64,000 nucleotides of DNA, taken from Calothrix sp. C42_A2020_038 (GTDB lineage: Bacteria; Cyanobacteriota; Cyanobacteriia; Cyanobacteriales; Nostocaceae). The notes beneath the pieces were generated by a model, which worked only from the letters and a program-made list of their open reading frames with translations, was not told where the DNA came from and searched no databases. The stretch lies in the NCBI GenBank assembly GCA_015272395.1, contig JACYLQ010000045.1, positions 62,001 through 126,000 on the forward strand, written 5' to 3'. The translations under genes and the position numbers were made by a program. Shown piece after piece: positions 63,506-64,000 of this stretch (its first letter is position 1; each line of letters opens with the position of its first letter).

Positions 63506-64000
63506 ATGACGCTAATCTCTAGAGCGCAGTTCTGGAAACGCAGATTATTTAATGTTATTTGCTGGGGGTCTTGTGTCTGGGGGTTGTGCCCAGTAATGGT
63601 ATATGCTGCTGAGACCAGCCAGAATGTTCAATTACTAGAGAATAATACTTTACTCGGTAAAATAATTACACTTTCTTCAAATACTGTTGTACAAATATCA
63701 AGTTGGGTTGCTCAACCAAAACATCCACTTCAAAGTGCTGTTGAGCAATATGCACCCTATGTATACGCTTACTTTAATTCTGTAGGTAAACCTGATATTC
63801 ACCCGCACGCAAGATTAGCAAAAGTACCTATTCTCATGTACCACGATATCTTGCCGCAAAAGCTAGTTTTTTTTGATGTTACTCCTGCTGAATTAGAACA
63901 ACATTTTCAGCAAATTCAAGCAAGTGGCGCCACTCCTATTAGTGCTGAACTGTTGGAAATACATCTACGAACAGGAATACCATTACCTAAAAAACCGATT
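63506..64000 (+). CDS. Polysaccharide deacetylase family protein, 3' end cut by window edge
   Basis: 165 codons are visible from the ATG at 63506. An N-terminal membrane or signal segment (FNVICWGSCVWGLCPVMVYA, about 15-34) is followed by a spacer. Then VPILMYHDILPQK appears near residue 110, the entry motif of the NodB/PgaB-type deacetylase fold, in which the Asp in YHDI would be a metal or catalytic residue. The later motifs lie beyond the window. It would remove acetyl groups from an exported polysaccharide. It is preceded by the response regulator gene. Confidence 0.85.
   Translation, partial: MTLISRAQFWKRRLFNVICWGSCVWGLCPVMVYAAETSQNVQLLENNTLLGKIITLSSNTVVQISSWVAQPKHPLQSAVEQYAPYVYAYFNSVGKPDIHPHARLAKVPILMYHDILPQKLVFFDVTPAELEQHFQQIQASGATPISAELLEIHLRTGIPLPKKPI

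Noticed and set aside
1-64000. CRISPR array, prophage, transposase or integrase
   Set aside because: No regularly spaced direct repeats, no phage structural genes and no transposase motif were seen on either strand; only small non-autonomous repeats are present.

Overview
The window is cyanobacterial chromosome, most likely from a filamentous, possibly heterocyst-forming lineage. The evidence is a cyanoexosortase with its partner protein, an HpsJ-like membrane protein, a PatA/PixG-type (PATAN-REC) response regulator, AT-rich intergenic DNA with several small palindromic repeat families, and heavy enrichment of the palindrome GGCGCC. No GCGATCGC (the usual HIP1 repeat) was seen. Genus cannot be fixed from the sequence alone.

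Nearly all of it is one very large extracellular polysaccharide / surface glycan locus of about 58 kb, arranged as two convergent halves that meet at a perfect 16-bp-stem bidirectional terminator at 34072-34106. Region by region: (1) 1-1786, minus, the N-terminal two thirds of a Wzc-like chain-length determinant/tyrosine kinase, followed by an HpsJ-like membrane protein (2332-3036) and tRNA-Gln(UUG) (3770-3842). (2) 5201-9128, plus, a complete dTDP-L-rhamnose operon rfbB-rfbA-rfbC-rfbD ending in a clear terminator. (3) 9797-15600, plus, a glycosyltransferase, a cupin protein overlapping a DegT-type sugar aminotransferase, an ABC-transporter ATPase of the Wzt type, and two methyltransferases. 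(4) 16697-34011, plus, a Wzm permease with a second Wzt, a WbsX/GH99-like protein, ten glycosyltransferases (one fused to a hexapeptide acyltransferase) and an O-antigen polymerase/ligase-like membrane protein. (5) 59784-34113, minus, a second module: WecG/TagA, a small zinc-ribbon protein, a second Wzc-like tyrosine kinase, a PglK/MsbA-like ABC exporter, a GT61 enzyme, two tandem glycosyltransferases sharing an identical 596-bp block, an O-antigen ligase-like protein, further glycosyltransferases, a dTDP-L-rhamnose 4-epimerase-like enzyme, a Tat-exported GH10 xylanase, a polyprenyl-phosphate sugar-1-phosphate transferase, cyanoexosortase plus partner, and a secreted beta-helix protein. (6) 60137-64000, flanking genes: a small basic ORF, an RluD-type pseudouridine synthase, a PATAN-REC response regulator and the start of a polysaccharide deacetylase.

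Functional reading (inference): the plus half looks like an ABC-transporter-dependent (Wzm/Wzt) rhamnose-containing glycan with terminal modification by methyltransferases. The minus half looks like a second, undecaprenyl-phosphate-primed pathway with initiating transferase, WecG-type second transferase, a lipid-linked oligosaccharide ABC exporter in place of a Wzx flippase, a polymerase/ligase and a tyrosine kinase. The two share nucleotide sugars. Secreted GH10 and beta-helix enzymes would trim the product, and the deacetylase at the right edge may modify it. No Wzx flippase, no Wza-type outer-membrane channel, no PEP-CTERM substrate, no transposase and no CRISPR array was seen in the window.

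The intergenic spaces hold at least three MITE-like repeat families, one inserted inside another at 6295-6550, and a shared ~45-bp element in front of both the rhamnose operon and the Wzm/Wzt operon.
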